From positions 30,302,757 to 30,366,756 of the forward strand of contig NC_080048.1 of assembly GCF_026212465.1 (NCBI RefSeq): a stretch of DNA of 64,000 nucleotides, written 5' to 3'. This document shows, in pieces, positions 22,256 through 34,859 of the stretch. A model generated the notes under the pieces. It did no database searches. It saw only the letters and a list, made by a program, of their open reading frames with translations, and was not told the DNA's origin. Source of the stretch: Amaranthus tricolor (Eukaryota > Streptophyta > Magnoliopsida > Caryophyllales > Amaranthaceae). Each line of letters begins with the position of its first letter. Positions within the stretch are counted from its first letter, which is position 1. The translations under genes were made by a program, and so were the position numbers.

Positions 22256-23995
22256 AGAACATTTCTTAAACTAATTTTATTTGTATGTTGCCCTAGTTTT
22301 ACTATTAAAATTACTTGTTCGTACAAGTCATGTTTTCTTCTTTGATTTGTGAAATTAGTAATACTCTTATTCTAACTCTATTGCTAAAAGGAATTATATA
22401 TCAATCAAAGGAACCTTATACTTAATGAAACAATTTTAATAATTGCTAAAATTTTACAATGAATAAGCTTTTAACAAACCTTTCTTTTCCACTTAAAAAC
22501 GGTTTTGAAGAGTGTAAAAGCTCATGAAAACTAAATATAAATAGTCATGATAAATTTGAGATTACACAAAATTAAATATAACTTAACAAAACCCTTATTG
22601 ATTATGACTAATATTTAGTTCAACTAAATTAGTCACTTGAATCTAGACTAATATAGTCTCAAACACACAAAATATTCTTACACGTCGATACAGTGTGATC
22701 CAATATGATTAGTGACATTAAGCTTAGACAACTATCAAATAGTAATCCTATGACGTTTATTGGTCTTTAGAAAAACATAGACATTACTTAACGCCAACTA
22801 AATTAATGTCTCGTATATTGACTGAAAAATAAATGGTTATCTTCATAATTCATTCGAGCATGCCCATGCTATTACATTTTCAACTCCTCGAGTGCCCTGA
22901 GATTAATAACCCCAAGAAAGTATGACAATTCTATTTTGCTCCTCTTCTATTCGCTATGTGATTCATAATAAACCCGAGTACAACCCTTATAGCCCTTTTT
23001 TACGTCATGGTGTTAGACTACATCAAAGAATAATAATTCTTACACATAAAGTTAGTGAGAAACTCCTGTCTTAGAATTCTATTTATAAGTCAATTGATAT
23101 ATTCTTATGACAACAATGTTCTAAAATAATTATCAAATCGGTCATGTCCAAATAGAGATACCATTGTTAGGTTCTAACCCAGTTAACTTTTAACATGTAT
23201 AAAATCAACTCTTTTCTAAAACTCATATATTGACATGAAATGGAACAAGTAAATACTATGACGAAATAATATACCTTTGTATTGTTGATCCACTCAAGAC
23301 AAGAACCGTAAATAAAGTTCTTCTAGTAAAGTCTACCAACAATGTCTTGTAAGACCTCCTATATTACTATATCGTTTAAGAACCTTTCTTAAACTAATAT
23401 ATTGTACGTATACAACTCTTATATTTGTCACTACTTTTGGTATTAAAATTACTTGTTAAAACCACGTATGTAATAGTAATATGTTTTCTCCTTCGATTTG
23501 CGAAACTAGTAATACTCTTATTCTTCTACATACCCTTTATTAGAAAAGCATGATGAAGGAATTATATATCCATCATAAGTACGTTATCCTTAATGAAAAT
23601 CTTTTAATGACTTGCTTAAATTTTGCAATGAATAATCTTTTAAAAGACCTTTCTTTTCCGGTTCAAAAAGGTTTTGAAGAGTACAAAAATTTCATAAAAA
23701 ACTAAAATATTAATAGCCATAATAAAATTTGAGGTTACACAAAATTAATTATAATTTAACATAACAATTATAACATATGGATTACGACTAATATCTAAAC
23801 CTACTAAATTAGTCACATGAACTCAAACAAATATAGGTCTAAACATAAAAAAATGTCTTATACATCAATACAGTGTGACCAAATAGGGTTAGTGACATTA
23901 AGCTCGACAACTATCAAACAGTAGTCTTATGACGTTTAATGGTCTCTAATAAAATATAAAATTACTCAATGTGAACTAAATTAAAGTTTCATTCT
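22256..23995. repeat. Unidentified AT-rich sequence containing a ~0.6-kb direct duplication
   Basis: The sequence from 22256 (AGAACATTTCTTAAACTAAT) to about 22815 recurs in the same orientation from 23379 (AGAACCTTTCTTAAACTAAT) to about 23995, with scattered substitutions and indels. The copies share a GTGACATTAAGCT ... ACAACTATCAAA ... TATGACGTTTA order. About 560 bp of unrelated sequence lies between them. No coding motifs are recognisable. The first copy begins exactly at the copia LTR end, so the copia breakpoint falls inside it. Confidence 0.6.
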
Positions 23996-24059
23996 ATAAT
24001 GAATGAAATACATTAAAAGACTTATAAAATATCAACTTGATAATTGAACATTTCTATCA

Positions 24060-26390
24060 ATATGTAAAGTTCTTCTAATTACTTAAGTTATGTAATAGCC
24101 TTTTGATAAGCAAATCTGATGCATACTATTATAGTACATATTTGAAATGGTGTATCGTTCATAAAGGAGAATATAAGATATTAGTATAAAGTGGATTATC
24201 GAACTCTAAATAATGCATGTATGTAAATGTACAAATGAAATAAACTCACTTGCCTGAAAAAATCCTACCATAAATATGACAATACAACATATACCTAGAT
24301 AAAAATATAATAAACTAACAAACCTCCTTAAGTTGGAGATAGTCACTCACAAATACCCAACTTTTGACGACCTAGTACGTGGGTCAAAATATCTGCTAAC
24401 TGATTATTAGTAGGAACATAAGAAGTAAAAATGTTCTTTGCTTTCAACTCATCAGGAAAAGATGATAATAAGCTACGATATGCTTTGTACAGTCAAGAAA
24501 AATACTTCATAATATGAATCACAAATTGATTATCACAGAATAACTTTTATAGGCGAATGAGACTCACTAAGGGAATGCAACAAGGATTTTAACCACTTAC
24601 ATCCACATGTTATATCAACAATTCCCAACCAACTATGGACATTTTCGGGGAGTTAGCCTGCTTCCCATTACTCAATAGAGCAATTCCTCACACATAATTA
24701 AGGGAGCCATTGAAAGGTGCCTAAAACACTAGAAACGACGACTACTAGTGCTAATGATAGAGGCAAGAACAAGTCCCATTAATTGATCATAACGATATCA
24801 TGAAAATGCTTCACGGACCCATAAAGAAAGAGAAAGAGAATCACCATAATCGATTCTCAGGTTCAAAAGAAGAACAAGAGACATTGGTCGAATCTTAGCC
24901 TCAGAAAAAATATGCACAAAATTACTCAAGTTAGGTCGAGTAACAAATAAATATACTAAACCTCCAATTAAACATGGGTATTGGTCAGGATACTAATAAG
25001 GGTGACCCTCTTCATAGGCAAGACAATGGTTTTGTTTGATAAAGAGCTAATATCAATTGGTTTATAACTTATCATACCAGCTTCTGTAAGAACGTCAAGT
25101 GCATACTACGTTGTAAAAGAAATAAACATGGATCACAATGAGCAACTTCAATGCTAAGAAAGTACGTTAGTGTGTTGAGATCTATAATGTGAAAACAATT
25201 ACATAAATACTCCACAAACCTGATAATCATAGCATGATAAAATCGCACAATAATAAGGTCATCTACATTAACAATAATATGCAGAGAAATACTACCTTGT
25301 TGATAAAAAAATATGCAATAATCAACATATGATTGATCACAAAACTAAACTTATGGAGAGCATATGAAAGCTTTTCAAACCAAATGGCGAGTAGCTTGAC
25401 ACAATCCATATAAAGATTTATGCAACCTGAATAAGAGCACTAGCATAACTAGGAGCCATACTTAACTTGAAACACTCAACCACTATTTAGAGCTTTCTTT
25501 CTCGTAGGCAAATCCTTCAGAGTTCACGTACCATTACACTCGAGAGCATTTATCTTTTCTTTCTTAGCGTCACACCACTTTGGATCTTTAATAGTCTCTT
25601 GAAATAGATTAGGCTATTTTAACTTACTAATGGTTGTCAAAAAATATTTACGTCTCACAGAAAATTTATTATAATTTACATAATAAACTATGTTAAAAAT
25701 GTTTACCCGAGAAACTATATGGAACAACCACAAAGCCTAGTAGATGGCATTTTAGTTCTATGTCCACAACCAAGAGCATCACCATTCTCTTTGGCATTTT
25801 CACTTTTAATCCTAACACTCATCTTTGAACCAACTTCTTGCTGCTTGGCTACATTTAGTACCTCACATTGCAACATGGGAAATCTATCTGTATTATCAGA
25901 TGCTACATGTACACTCATTAACCCACTTGAGTAATCTTCACCCAACGCATTGTTATCACAGTTCAAAACATGCTAGTCATTATGACTACTTGGAACAGGG
26001 GCATTACTACTTTCCACAAAAGATAGCTCATCACCGAAAATGCTTGATTGCAAAAGCAAAATATTTTCATTCAAGGAAGTAGTAGAAGCATGCTTGGCAA
26101 GAAGAACATTAGAAAAAGAAAAGACATGCTCCATAAACTACACATTCCGACTGCCAAAAAAATCAAGGGTATCCAAATCATGTAAACACCATTCTTTTTG
26201 TCCTAATGGATATCTAAGAAACATACACTACCTAGAATTGGGTCCAAACTTATTTTTAACTCATGGTCGATAAGCGTTATATCAAAAACAACCAAATACT
26301 TTCACAGAAGACGAATTCAGAGAACAACGTGTGAAACTCCTGAAAAGTAATAAAAATTTACATAAAACCCACAATTATTTCTGATTGAAT
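24060..26390 (-). pseudogene. Degenerate copia element (RNase H to integrase), minus strand
   Basis: On the minus strand, near 24450-24330, TSYVPTNNQLADILTHVLGR is the C-terminal RNase H tail of copia elements, followed by a purine-rich CTTAAGGAGG tract and LTR-like sequence to the left. Further right are fragments of RNase H and RT (25000-25600). Near 26270-26160 a minus-strand integrase C-terminus is recognisable (FGPNSR, FLRYPLGQKEW, DLDTLDFFGSRN). The frame is destroyed by many stops. A short minus-strand frame at 25715-25966 fits the linker region between integrase and RT. Right boundary uncertain. Confidence 0.6.
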
Positions 26391-26558
26391 ACATATGATC
26401 GAATTAAAAGACAATCCTTTTCTATATTACTATAATCTAGTTATTCTTTCATTTCCAATATCATGTTCCACTTTTATTATGCATGGTTATGTAGAGAATT
26501 TCGGGGTATATTTATGTGGAAGGAATAACAAAATAATAATGTGAACAATGTAAATTTA
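26391..26558. other. Left flank of solo LTR, possibly part of the next copia LTR
   Basis: AT-rich, no coding content. Removing the solo LTR and one TSD copy joins this sequence to 27230 onward, so it probably belongs to the LTR or flank of the neighbouring minus-strand copia. Confidence 0.4.
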
Positions 26559-26563
26559 GAGTG

Positions 26564-27224
26564 TGAAAATGTTTGCCAAAACCGTTACGATGTTAAGAAC
26601 GATACAAACAACAATGAACAAAACAACGTTTGACAATGTATACTAAGCAAAAGAGACACAAGGATTTAAGGAGGTTCATCCAATGATGGCTACGTCCTCC
26701 GTGGTGTGTAGTTTCTGTTTATATTATATCAAATGAGTATAAACAACACCTACAAATGAAGAATTACAATTGAGTAAGAGATAAAAACAAAAGGCTATGT
26801 GTTTTGCTTAGGGGTTGTGTTTGATGTGTTTGATGTGTGAGTATGAGAGCTCTATATATAGTACTAGGTACATGAATGTCAATAGCTCACTTGAATATAG
26901 TATTAATATAGAGTAATGAATAATATGAAATAAAAGGTCAAAAATCAGCATCCCATGCACATCAGAGGATCCGCTCGACTGAAACAGGGAGCTCGCTCGG
27001 TCGAGCGGGTAGGTCGAGCGACCTCTCTGCTTCCTCTGTCAGAATTCTGATCGAGCTACCATAAAACAAATCCTTTCTGCTTCTTCATTAATCTTCATTA
27101 ACACCAATAATTCCCATGAATACTCTCCACATAATTACACCCTTTTGGATTCCACAAACCAAGAGTCACACACATGAATACACACTTTAAATGTGCACTC
27201 AAGTCACACCTACCATTCCTAACA
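26564..27224 (-). mobile_element. Solo copia LTR, 661 bp, TSD GAGTG
   Basis: The borders TGAAAATGTTTGCC ... CATTCCTAACA are flanked by exact GAGTG repeats at 26559-26563 and 27225-27229. On the minus strand it starts TGTTAGGAATGGTAGGTGTG and ACTTGAGTGCAC, so it is a diverged member of the same LTR family as 19056-19886. It keeps the CGCTCGGTCGAGCG inverted repeats (26970-27050) and the GGCTACGTCCTCCG block. No internal region is present. Confidence 0.9.
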
Positions 27225-27229
27225 GAGTG

Positions 27230-27601
27230 GTATAGAACAACTAATGCTTAAAGTAATAATAATAGCATTAGAAACATATAAGATTACAATATATATGCTA
27301 CTACTATATTGAAGTAGCTCACTCTTATTCTTACAATAACTCACTCTAAAATATTTCTCTCACTTTTGCTTTACCACTCATGGATGTTGTGGTGGGATGA
27401 TGAAAATGCAAGTGATGAGTACCCTATTTATACTGCTGAAAGTGCTCCAAAAGTTCAACAAAGGTTGGCAAGTAATTAAAGCTTTTACACTTAAGTTAAT
27501 AGGGAGGGGTGATAGGAGTAGAATTTTACCACCCTTTGTTGTAAATTTTTGACTAATTTATGCATTGATAAAAGAGCAGTGGTTGGTGACTTTGTTTAAC
27601 A
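27230..27601 (-). mobile_element. 3' LTR (part) of the minus-strand copia C
   Basis: The minus strand starts TGTTAAACAAAGTCACCAAC at 27601, directly after a polypurine tract GGGGGAG (plus strand CTCCCCCTC at 27603-27611). The left end is not defined because the neighbouring solo LTR interrupts this LTR or its flank. No matching 5' LTR was found to the right of the gag. Confidence 0.6.
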
Positions 27602-27608
27602 CTCCCCC

Positions 27609-30600
27609 TCAACAACCACTCTCCCTCAGAGTAAACCTTGAGGTCATACCAAGTTGTTTACGAAATTTCTCAAACTTTGGTCCTCCAAGACCCTTTGTGA
27701 AAATGTCAGCAACTTGGTCATCTGTCTTCACTTGATCAAGTTGGATTGCACCTCGTAGAACCTTTTCTCGAACAAAGTGATAATGTGCCTCCACATGCTT
27801 AGTCCTAGCATGAAACACTGGATTTTCAGCTAGTCGTATAGCTGATTGATTATCGCAACTCAACATGACACCATAGTCAACAAGCTGATGCAAATCCTTC
27901 AGTAGCTGGGTCAGCCATACACATTCTTGTGTTGCCATCGCTGATGCTCAGTACTTTGATTCCGTACTTGACAATGACACTGTTGGTTGTCTCTTACTAC
28001 ATCATCAAACTGCTCCAGAACCCAGGTTGAAACACATAACCAGTTGTTGATCGACGTATATCAAGATCTCCAGCATAATCAGCATCACAATAACTAGCAA
28101 CTTCAAATTTTCTATCATTACGTTAAAGGATACCATAATTAATACTTTCTTTGACATACCTCAATATTTGCTTTATAGCTTCCAGGTGAGGTTTCTTTAG
28201 TTTCTGCATGAAACGACTAATCATACTAACTGTATAGGTAATATCTGGTGGGGTTAGCGTCAGATAGATTAGACTTCTCACCAATTGTCTATACATTGTC
28301 ACGTCTTCTAACTCCTTGCCTATTGCCGAACATAGTCTTGCATTAACCTCTATTGGAGTTGTGATAGGCTTACAGTCAAGCATTCCATATTTATCCAAAA
28401 GATCTTGGGCATATTTCTGGTGGTAGAGAAATATCCCATCATTGGTTCGCTCCGCTTCTAGACCAAGAAAATGCTTCAATTCTCCAAGTTCTTTTATCTA
28501 AAATCGAACCGAGAGATTTGTTTTTGTCTGTTGGATCTCCCAATCATCATCTCCAATAATGATGATGTCATCAACATAGACAAGAATTATCTTCAACTTT
28601 TCATTTCGAGCTTTCACAAACAAACGCTAATCAACAAGTGCAACTGAGTAACCACTTTGTAGCAAGAATTCTGCTATTTTGCCATACCATCCTCGTGGTG
28701 CTTGCTTCAACAGTAAAGCGCCTTTTTCAACTTGCACACATAGTTTGAATGAGATTGACTCTTGAACCCTTTAGGATGATCCATGTAGATATCTCTATCC
28801 AGTTTACCATGTAAAAATGCGTTCTTAACATCCATTAGCCAAAGCTTCCAAGAGTGACTAGCCGCAAGTGCTAGTAAAACACGCGTTGTATCAATCTTTG
28901 CCACTGGACTAAATTTTTCATCATAGTCCAACCCATATTGCTGAGAAAATCCTCGAGCTACCAATCGTGCCTTGTACCTTTCAATGGTGCCATCGGGTTT
29001 AGTCTTCACCTTGTACACCCATTTACAGGAAATAGGTTGAACTTCCCTGGGTGTTGGTACTAACTCCCAAGTTTGATTCTGGTGTAGAGCATGAATTTCC
29101 CCCTCCATGGCTTTCCTCCAATCTTTGCTTAGAGCTGCTTCATCATAGCTAGTTGGCTCTTTGACATCCTCAACCATTGCAGAATTAGCATATTTTGGAT
29201 TACGCTTTCAAGATCTGATCGATCTACGTAGGACTAGACGAGGTTCCTCTTCTTCAAGATCTTCTACTTGACTTGGCCTTTCTTCTTCGGGACTTCTATG
29301 ATGTGCTCCCGTCTTCCATGGACTTTTCTTATTTGCTTTTGGTGAAGTTTGTGAACTGTCACCTTCTAGATCACCATCTTCAGTAGATTGATCCTCTATT
29401 TTCTTTAGAAGCTTTTCCTCGATCTCCTTTAAGTATGGCAATAATACAACTTGTGGTGACCATCAAGATGATGCTTCATAAAACACCACATTTCTTGAAG
29501 CATGACACTTATATGTAGTTCGATCACAACATTTCCAACCTTTCCTTTGATCATCATAACCCACAAAGATACATATGATCGCCTTCTTGTCAAATTTGCT
29601 GCGCAGGTGCTCAGGAACGAACACATAGCATACACATCCGAAAACTGGTAAATGGCTCACTACTGGCTTAATCGCTTAATAAATCTTCCACTTCTCGTAT
29701 GGGGAGACAAACTCTAGCCTCGCTTATGGTAGCCTGTTTGTCATATGTATTGCCTTTTTCATGCATTCGACCCAAAAACGTGGTGGCACATTTTTCGCAT
29801 GTAGCATGCTTCTACATGTCTCTGCTAGGTGTCGATCCATTTTGTTGTGGAGTGTTTGGACAAGTGAGCAGGCGTCGTATTTTGCAATCTTGTAAATATT
29901 GAGAGAACTCAGCTGATGTATATTCTCCCTAATTGTCTGTTATTAGACATTGCACTTTTCTACCAACTTCTTTTTCCACTGCTTCCTTGAACTGCTGGAA
30001 CTTGTTGAATGCTTCTGATTTCTCCTTCATAAAGTCAATCCAGACATATCTAAAATAATCATCTATGAAGGTGATCATATATCGTAGGCCACTTACTAAA
30101 TGTTGCTTGACCGGCCCAAATACGTCTGAGTGAATAAGTTCTAAAGGTGCCTGAGACTTAAATTTTATGGCAGCTGGTGTGCTTTACCAAATTGACTTCC
30201 GGCACAAATTATATCTTCCTTGACATCCAATTCAGGAAGACCCTTGAACATCACTTTTAGCTTGGTATAGCTCACGTGACCCAAGCGTGCACCACAAGTC
30301 AGCTGTCTCATTCTTCCTTGTCTTGTCTACATATGCTGTTTGAGAAGATATTACATAGACAGATTCCAAACGTTGTCCCTCTATATCGGTGTTGAATTAT
30401 CCTTTAAATTTTAGAACACCTTTACATCTCAAGGTCCAAAGAGCACATAGTTTCGTAAGGCAGTCAATTGTGATACTGACAATAAATTCTTTGTCATACC
30501 TGGAACATGGTAGACATTAGCCAGCTGAACTTGCTTGTTGCAAAATCGCGGAGTTATAACCGCTTTGCCAATATGAGTAATTGGCAATTCTGAGTTGTTT

Positions 30601-31803
30601 GCTGTAATAACAACTCAACCGCGCTTATACTCGGACATGCTCACAAACTTTTCTTTATCTCCAGTCATGTGATTCGAACAACCAGAGTCGATGATCCAAT
30701 CATCCTTGTAATTGATCATCTTATCATTTGTTGTGGCAAATGCAATTTCCTTTAGCTCGGTGTTGCAGGTTGACACGATCATCATGTTGAAAGACTGTTG
30801 TTCCACATCTAGTTCACATTTTAAACTAGACTCTTCAACGGCATAGGAACCTTGAAAATCCTATTCTTTTTCGCTTCGGCTTTCTGGCTCTACCGAAGTT
30901 GCAGCATTCCCTTCTACTGACTTAGACCAGCATTCTCGAGCATAATGTCCCCTTTTACTACACTTGTTGCACACAACCTCTCGTCGTGTCTAGGTCTTAT
31001 CTTTATTCTGATTTTCTTATCGATCTCGAGTTCCCCCTTGATGGAACCCTCCTTTTCCTCGTCCTTTCCAAAATCCTTCTGACTTTTGATTTGACTTGCC
31101 AAGTAATGGATTACTCGACTAACCAATCTTCTCACCACTCTTATTTGGAATTTTGTTTCCAAATAGAACAGTCTCTTCATCTTTGACAGAAGCTCCGGAC
31201 ATTTGATTATATAGAGCTTCCTGATTAGCTGACACATTTTTAAACTCAATTAGAGTTGGTTGTGTAGCCCAACCTCAGATGGTCATGACAAGACCATTAA
31301 GACTAGGCTTCAAGCCACGCACAATGATCCTTTGCATCCTAGTCTCCGTGATCGGATTCTCTGGATCCAACTTTGTGTGCTCACACAAAGTCGTGACTTT
31401 AGTGAAATATTTTGTTCACCGTCAATTTATTTTGTTAGATTGACATTAGCTTGTTCTCTAGCATCTGGAGTTGAGCATCGTTCTTCTTGGAGAACAACCC
31501 TGACAATATATCCCATGCCTCCTCGGGTGTCTTCGCATCCTTGATGCGGTGCAACAACTCGTCTTCAATAGTTGCTGCCAACACGTACATCGCCTTTTCG
31601 GCTTTAATCTTCCACTTCTTTGACTCTTCTACATCGATTGGTACTATGTTATCACCACCACCGACTATACTCCAAAGGTCTTGACCCAACAAATAAAATT
31701 GCATACGTATGCTCCATTTAGTATTATTATTATTGTTGAGTTTCTCAATATTACCAGATGTACTCGCAATATCCGCCATTTGTGACTTAGTTACGCCTCT
31801 CAC
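27609..31803 (-). pseudogene. Copia C polyprotein: gag, protease, integrase, RT, RNase H (broken)
   Basis: The minus-strand order from right to left is the Ty1/copia order. gag at 31803-31435 contains KWSIRMQFYLLGQDLWSIV and AWDILSGLF. Next come a CCHC knuckle near 30960, the protease motif DWIIDSGCSNHMTGDKEKF at 30700-30640, and integrase fragments around 30150-29460 including the C-terminal VFGCVCYVFVPEHLRSKFDK. RT starts at 29177 (WELVPTPREVQPISCKWVYK, GFSQQYGLDYDEKFSPVAK, MDVKNAFLHG), with the catalytic [11 protein letters not shown] near 28575. RNase H is at 27938-27609 (ECVWLTQLL, CDNQSAIRLAENP, DIFTKGL). Stops and frameshifts occur at every domain border. This is the best-preserved copia coding region in the window but it is not functional. 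Confidence 0.9.
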
Positions 31804-32440
31804 GTAATAAGTAAGTTTGGTCTCTCACCAAAAACTTCACAATCCCAGATTGCACACAGATGGAATTTTAATGTGATCACTTGATCACTCGGGTAGCCAA
31901 AATTATTTTGACTAATTTTTACCAGTCCCTGACTGATAATTTACCAGAGTCTCACAATAGACAAGTTAGATTGTAATGAAAGGATGCCTGAAGTTCTTCA
32001 ACGGCATATGCTACATGTAGATAACCCCAACAAACTAGAGGAATCATCAATTAAACTAGAGGTAATGTAACTAGTTATCTATTGCCAATGAGTTACCAAT
32101 AGATGAGTATTCTTTTTTTGATGACGTTGATTGAAAGAATGAAAATTAGATCAAATTATACTTGTATTACATGTTGGGTATTCAGCAATCGAGTCAAAGT
32201 TAGATTGATCGAGTTATAGGTTGGATCGAGTTATATTCAAGTTTTGTTTGTACGTATGTCAAATTGTTAATGACTAATTTAATTTCGTGCATATTACAAA
32301 TTATTTTTCAGTCAATTGATAATCGATAAAGTGGTCCTTTGAAAGGAAACATATGGTACTTGCAACCAAAATTAAGCGCCTAATTAGGATATTTATCTTC
32401 ATGTTTGATCTTGACATTCAAAATTTTAAGATCTACTATA
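31804..32440. other. Sequence between two copia relics, no gene
   Basis: It contains the presumed leader of copia C (31804-32000) and AT-rich sequence. I found no PBS, LTR match or coding motif here. Confidence 0.4.
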
Positions 32441-32539
32441 ATATAACTAAATTCATTAACATGAGTTTGAATGGGAGTACCTTCCGCTATATGTATAGTA
32501 TAATTACTTTCCTTGAGACATAATGTTGAAAAACTCAAG

Positions 32540-32803
32540 TTTTAACCATTACTCTCAGCAGTCTCCTCGACCATAACCTTGCATAACACCTTACTTAGGC
32601 AAAGTTGGATCAGTGAGAATGTCTTCTCATCGGGCTCTTTCCATTTCTCTTTCGTCATTGTTAATGGCATTTTAGATTTTCCTTCTAAAGCCTTTTTACC
32701 CCATTTTGTGTAATAATGGTCTTCATTTGGACCCTCCAGATTCTAAAACTTATCTTGCCATCAAGTTCCTCGATCTCAAACTTAATCGACATAAATCGTC
32801 AAC
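32540..32803 (-). pseudogene. Copia D gag N-terminus
   Basis: The minus strand from about 32790 reads MSIKFEIEELDGKISFRIWR, then MKTIITQNGVKKALEGKSK and WKEPDEKTFSLIQLCLSK. This is the start of a copia gag closely similar in layout to the gag at 19943 (same W-x-x-M-K, ALDG/ALEG, A-x-S-x-IQLCLS positions). It starts about 25 bp inside the LTR border, next to the PBS. The rest of this element is missing to the left. Confidence 0.7.
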
Positions 32804-32813
32804 TCTGATACCA
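32802..32813 (-). promoter_or_regulatory. Copia D primer binding site
   Basis: The plus-strand ACTCTGATACCA is the reverse complement of TGGTATCAGAGT, separated by two bases from the LTR border. It fixes the orientation of copia D as minus. Confidence 0.75.
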
Positions 32814-32815
32814 CT

Positions 32816-33223
32816 TGTTAGAGGTGAATACTGAATTGTAGGTTAATCGAAAAATATATAAAAGGATATAAATACAAATTAAAAATTAGAAGGAAATATA
32901 CACAATGTAAAATATAATCTACTATATATAAAATGTGAGAGAATTACAAGAATTCCTAAGTATTAGGGTAATAAAGAAATGACAAACACTCAAAATTAAT
33001 AAATTACAAAGGAATACAAAAATAGTTGATAAAAGATAATAAGAAAAATGTGTGTAAAATACAACTTGAGAGGTATGTGGAGGTTTTAGTAAGTGGAAGT
33101 GTCTTTACTTGTTATGAAATGAATGGTACTAATCCTTATTAAAACTAAAAAGCGGTGGAGGTAAGATACAATGTCGGTGAAAATGAATTGTTGAAATTTA
33201 AGGATGTTATACAATTTCCTACA
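32816..33223 (-). mobile_element. 5' LTR of copia D, about 408 bp
   Basis: Read on the minus strand it begins TGTAGGAAATTGTATAACAT and ends CACCTCTAACA, next to the PBS. The TG...CA borders and PBS agree. A hAT MITE lies 17 bp beyond its outer end. Confidence 0.7.
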
Positions 33224-33240
33224 ATGTAAATGATGATGAT

Positions 33241-34492
33241 TAGGGATGCAGGCGGGGCGGGTCTAATAGGAGATCCGCCCCATCTCCGCCCCATCGGGGC
33301 GGGGATGGATCCCGGTTTGATGGGTCATGGGGCGGGTACGGGTATAAAATTCATACCCACCGCGGGGATGGGGATGGGGATGGGTTTTAGGTGATACCCG
33401 CCCCATCCCCGCCCCGCCCCCGCCCCAACCCGCCCCGCCTCACGAAATGTACAAATTTTGAGAATTGAAATACCCTAAATTATTTTTCAAATTTCTGAAA
33501 ACCTTGAATTATTTTCAAATTTTTTTAAAAACTTCAAAAACCCCGGTTTATATTTCTTTTAAAAAAAAAAGTTTCAAAACCCTAAATACTTTGGGCCTTT
33601 AAAACCATCAATAGGAATGTCCAATGTTGGCTGTCAACTCAACCCATCATTTGCTTCTTCTGAATCTTCAGTCTTCACTTCACTGCTGCACTCCCATCTT
33701 CTTCTTCTTCTTGAAACACTCCCATATTCTCAATCTTGCTGTCGTCATCTTGAAAAACTCCAGAGCACTCCCGTCATTGGATAAGTTTCTTTCAGTTTTT
33801 GATTGTCATCGACTCATCGTCTCTGTCTTTTCTCCATTTTTTGATTTTCTTGTTTATTTTATCAAGCCAACTTCATTGAGATGGATTATTTAGATCTTTT
33901 CAGTTTTTATGTTTGATGTGATCTAATGTTTGATGGATTATTGAGATGGATTATCAAGCCAACTTCTGAATGTTTTAAACATTTTCTTGGTGATATTGAA
34001 ATATTTCTTAAGTGTGAAGGTAGACGGAGGGAAGTGATGTGGTGGTGGTGGGAACTGGGAAGGTTGGAAGGAAGGGTGCATTCTGATTATATATGCCTTT
34101 TCTTTCCTTTTTTAATTTTTTAATTGTCTTTTTCAGTTTTTTTTTTCTTAAATGAAAATTTAAAAAGCAATAATTCAAAGAATCGGTTACATGTCATTTA
34201 GATTTTAGAGCTTTAAAAGAAAACTTAGATTAATGTTCAAATTATTTAAAAGTAATTGTTTCTACAAAGATGGGTATTAAGCGGGGATTTGACGGGCGGT
34301 GGGGCGGGTAAAATGGATATTAGACGGGGATGGATACCCAGATGGGGATGGGGATGGTATTAGGTACAAACCCATCGGGGCGGGGACGGGAAAAAAAATT
34401 ATACCCGCCGCGGGGATGGGGATTGATTTACCAGATGGGGATGGGGATGGTAACGCCAATACCCGCCCCGCCCCACCCCGTTTGCATCCCTA
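33241..34492. mobile_element. Non-autonomous hAT element, 1,252 bp, TSD ATGATGAT
   Basis: It starts TAGGGATGCAGGCGGGGCGG and ends GCATCCCTA, with exact ATGATGAT flanks at 33233-33240 and 34493-34500. Both ends carry dense GGGGCGGG / CCCGCCCC and GGGGATGGGGAT motifs (33250-33440 and 34280-34485). The 800-bp middle is AT-rich with TCTTC runs and no transposase motif. Short open frames in the GC-rich ends are by-products of the repeats. Confidence 0.9.
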
Positions 34493-34519
34493 ATGATGAT
34501 ATTATTAGTATAAGTTATA

Positions 34520-34781
34520 CTCCCTCCTATTCATCCTAAATGTTTTATTTTCTTATTTAGTCAAGCCATCCTAAATGTCTCATTTCTATTTTGAGTATGT
34601 TACCTTTTACTAATTTACCCCTATTAAACTTATCTTTTTCACACCTTTACACCTACTAACCCCATTTTACCCCTATAAAAATGTAAAAACACTATACTTT
34701 TTTCTTTCATATGTGGTCCCATTTGACCACCTAAAAAATGATGAAAAGTCAAATGGAACATATTGGGTGAATAGGAGGGAG
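34520..34781. mobile_element. Stowaway-type MITE, 262 bp, TA target duplication
   Basis: The termini CTCCCTCCTATTCATCC and GGGTGAATAGGAGGGAG are inverted repeats flanked by TA dinucleotides at 34518-34519 and 34782-34783. The CTCCCTCC terminus and TA duplication are diagnostic for Tc1/mariner-derived Stowaway MITEs. The interior is short and non-coding. Confidence 0.9.
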
Positions 34782-34859
34782 TATTATATTCGAGGTTATA
34801 TCAATTGTTGTTAGAAAGTTCTATTTAGTGAAAGTATTTTGTGAGAAACAAAATTTGGG

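Noticed and set aside
32020..32110. Search for a 5' LTR of copia C to the right of its gag
   Set aside because: Nothing here matches the 27230-27601 LTR; the 5' LTR appears to be missing.
34277..34539. Open frames rich in Gly/Asp and Pro/Ser
   Set aside because: They are translations of GGGGATGGGGAT and CCCGCCCC repeats at the hAT MITE end.
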